Below, piece by piece: positions 5,306-6,200 of a DNA stretch of 6,200 bases. The stretch lies in the NCBI GenBank assembly GCA_946482565.1, contig CAMLSB010000114.1, positions 1 to 6,200 of the forward strand, given 5' to 3'. Made by a program: the position numbers and the translations under genes. The stretch comes from an uncultured Lysobacteraceae bacterium. GTDB taxonomy: Bacteria; Pseudomonadota; Gammaproteobacteria; Xanthomonadales; Xanthomonadaceae. The notes beneath the pieces were generated by a model. The model was not told where the DNA came from, made no database searches, and worked only from the letters and a program-made list of their open reading frames with translations. Each line of letters begins with the position of its first letter. Positions within the stretch are counted from its first letter, which is position 1.

Positions 5306-6200
5306 CCACCGAAATCAATCCCAACGCCCAGGCGGCGCCGACCCCCGCCGCCGGCAACGGCAAGCGCAAGCGTGCGCTGCTGGCCGTGGCCGCCATCGTC
5401 GTGATCGCCCTGGTCGCGTGGCTGCTGTGGTACGTCTTCATCGGCCGCTGGCACGTCGACACCGACGATGCGTACGTGCAGGGCAACGTCGTCGAGATCA
5501 CGCCGCAGGCCGGCGGCACCGTCGTCTCGATCGGCGCCGAGGACGGCATGAAGGTCGTGGCCGGCCAGGTGCTGGTGCAGCTCGACCCGAACGATGCGCG
5601 CGTCGCGCTGGAGCAGGCGAAGGCGAATCTCGCCGGCACCGTGCGCCAGGTCCGCGGCCTGTACAACGCCGTCGAGGCCGGCCAGGCCGACCTGCGCGCA
5701 CGCAACGTCGCCTTGCAGAAGGCGCGCGCGGACGTCGCGCGCCGCCAGGGTCTGGTCGCCAGCGGCGCCGTTTCGGCCGAAGAGCTGTCGCACGCGCGCG
5801 ACGCGCTCGCCGCAGCGGAGGCCGCGGTCTCCGCCTCGCATGAGGACCTCTCGCGCAACCGCGCGCTGGTCGACGCCACCAGCGTCGCCAGCCAGCCGCA
5901 GGTGCAGGCCGCGGCCGCCGCCGTGCGCGCCGCCTACCTCAACCTGCAGCGCGCGGCGATCGTCGCGCCGGTGACCGGCTACGTCGCGCAGCGCAGCGTG
6001 CAGCTCGGCCAGCGCGTCGCGCCCGGCACCACGCTGATGACGGTGATCCCGCTCGAGCAGGCCTGGGTCGAAGCCAACTTCAAGGAAACCCAGCTCGAGA
6101 AGCTGCGCCTGGGCCAGCCAGTGAAGCTGACCTCGGACGTGTACGGCGGCGACGTCGAGTTCGACGGCAAGCTCGCCAGCCTCGGCCTCGGCACCGGCAG
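5302..6200 (+). CDS. emrA: EmrA/HlyD-type membrane-fusion protein (cut by the right edge)
   Basis: The frame from the ATG at 5302 stays open to the window edge and gives 299 residues of a periplasmic adaptor protein. A short cytoplasmic tail with KRKR (21-24) precedes one membrane anchor (about 25-47). The EmrA signature around TDDAYVQGN (54-62) opens a lipoyl half-motif (about 60-95, including LVQLDP at 91-96). A long alanine-rich coiled-coil hairpin spans about 97-215. The second lipoyl half is IVAPVTGYVAQRSVQLGQRV (220-239), and a beta-barrel domain begins at about 252 (LEQAWVEANFKETQLEKLRL). EmrA proteins are usually near 390 residues, so roughly 90 are missing on the right. It would link an inner-membrane MFS pump (EmrB) to the outer-membrane factor. 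The start overlaps the preceding stop by ATGA; a weak AAGG lies ten bases upstream. Confidence 0.94.
   Translation, partial: MTTEINPNAQAAPTPAAGNGKRKRALLAVAAIVVIALVAWLLWYVFIGRWHVDTDDAYVQGNVVEITPQAGGTVVSIGAEDGMKVVAGQVLVQLDPNDARVALEQAKANLAGTVRQVRGLYNAVEAGQADLRARNVALQKARADVARRQGLVASGAVSAEELSHARDALAAAEAAVSASHEDLSRNRALVDATSVASQPQVQAAAAAVRAAYLNLQRAAIVAPVTGYVAQRSVQLGQRVAPGTTLMTVIPLEQAWVEANFKETQLEKLRLGQPVKLTSDVYGGDVEFDGKLASLGLGTG

Overview
The window is very GC-rich: most third codon positions are G or C, and long spurious open frames occur on both strands. The gene content and order fit a gammaproteobacterium of the Xanthomonadaceae/Lysobacteraceae type (Lysobacter, Luteimonas, Stenotrophomonas and relatives). 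That placement rests on composition, the ypjD<>ffh divergent pair, the ffh-rpsP neighbourhood and an Emr-type efflux operon. It is an inference, not a database result.

Left part, minus strand (1-2273). Reading leftwards, ffh (signal recognition particle GTPase) is followed after a single base by a VIT1/CCC1-family membrane transporter gene. A promoter-bearing gap of about 105 bp comes next, then the start of rpsP (ribosomal protein S16), which runs off the left edge. The Fe/Mn-transporter-like gene therefore sits between two housekeeping genes of the protein-synthesis/export neighbourhood and is probably co-transcribed with ffh.

Middle (2274-3177). A 115-bp divergent intergenic region holds a perfect TATAAT box for ffh and a short hairpin just ahead of the ffh start. 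It separates ffh from a plus-strand YpjD/CcsA-like polytopic membrane protein gene.

Right part, plus strand (3178-6200). A 107-bp control region contains three 15-bp tandem repeats, a TTGACA -35 box and a perfect 7+7 bp inverted repeat filling most of the promoter. It leads into a tightly packed operon: a MarR-family repressor, an outer-membrane factor lipoprotein (NodT/TolC type) and an EmrA/HlyD-type membrane-fusion protein. The genes overlap by ATGA at both junctions. The last gene is cut by the right edge. The order regulator-OMF-MFP matches emrR-emrC-emrA of the Stenotrophomonas EmrCAB multidrug pump, so an EmrB-type MFS transporter gene is expected just beyond the window.

No RNA gene, insertion sequence, CRISPR array or phage element is visible. 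I do not see a clearly new biological system. The points most worth a second look are the regulatory region at 3184-3284, the transporter gene placed between ffh and rpsP, and the leader and promoter structures of ffh and rpsP.
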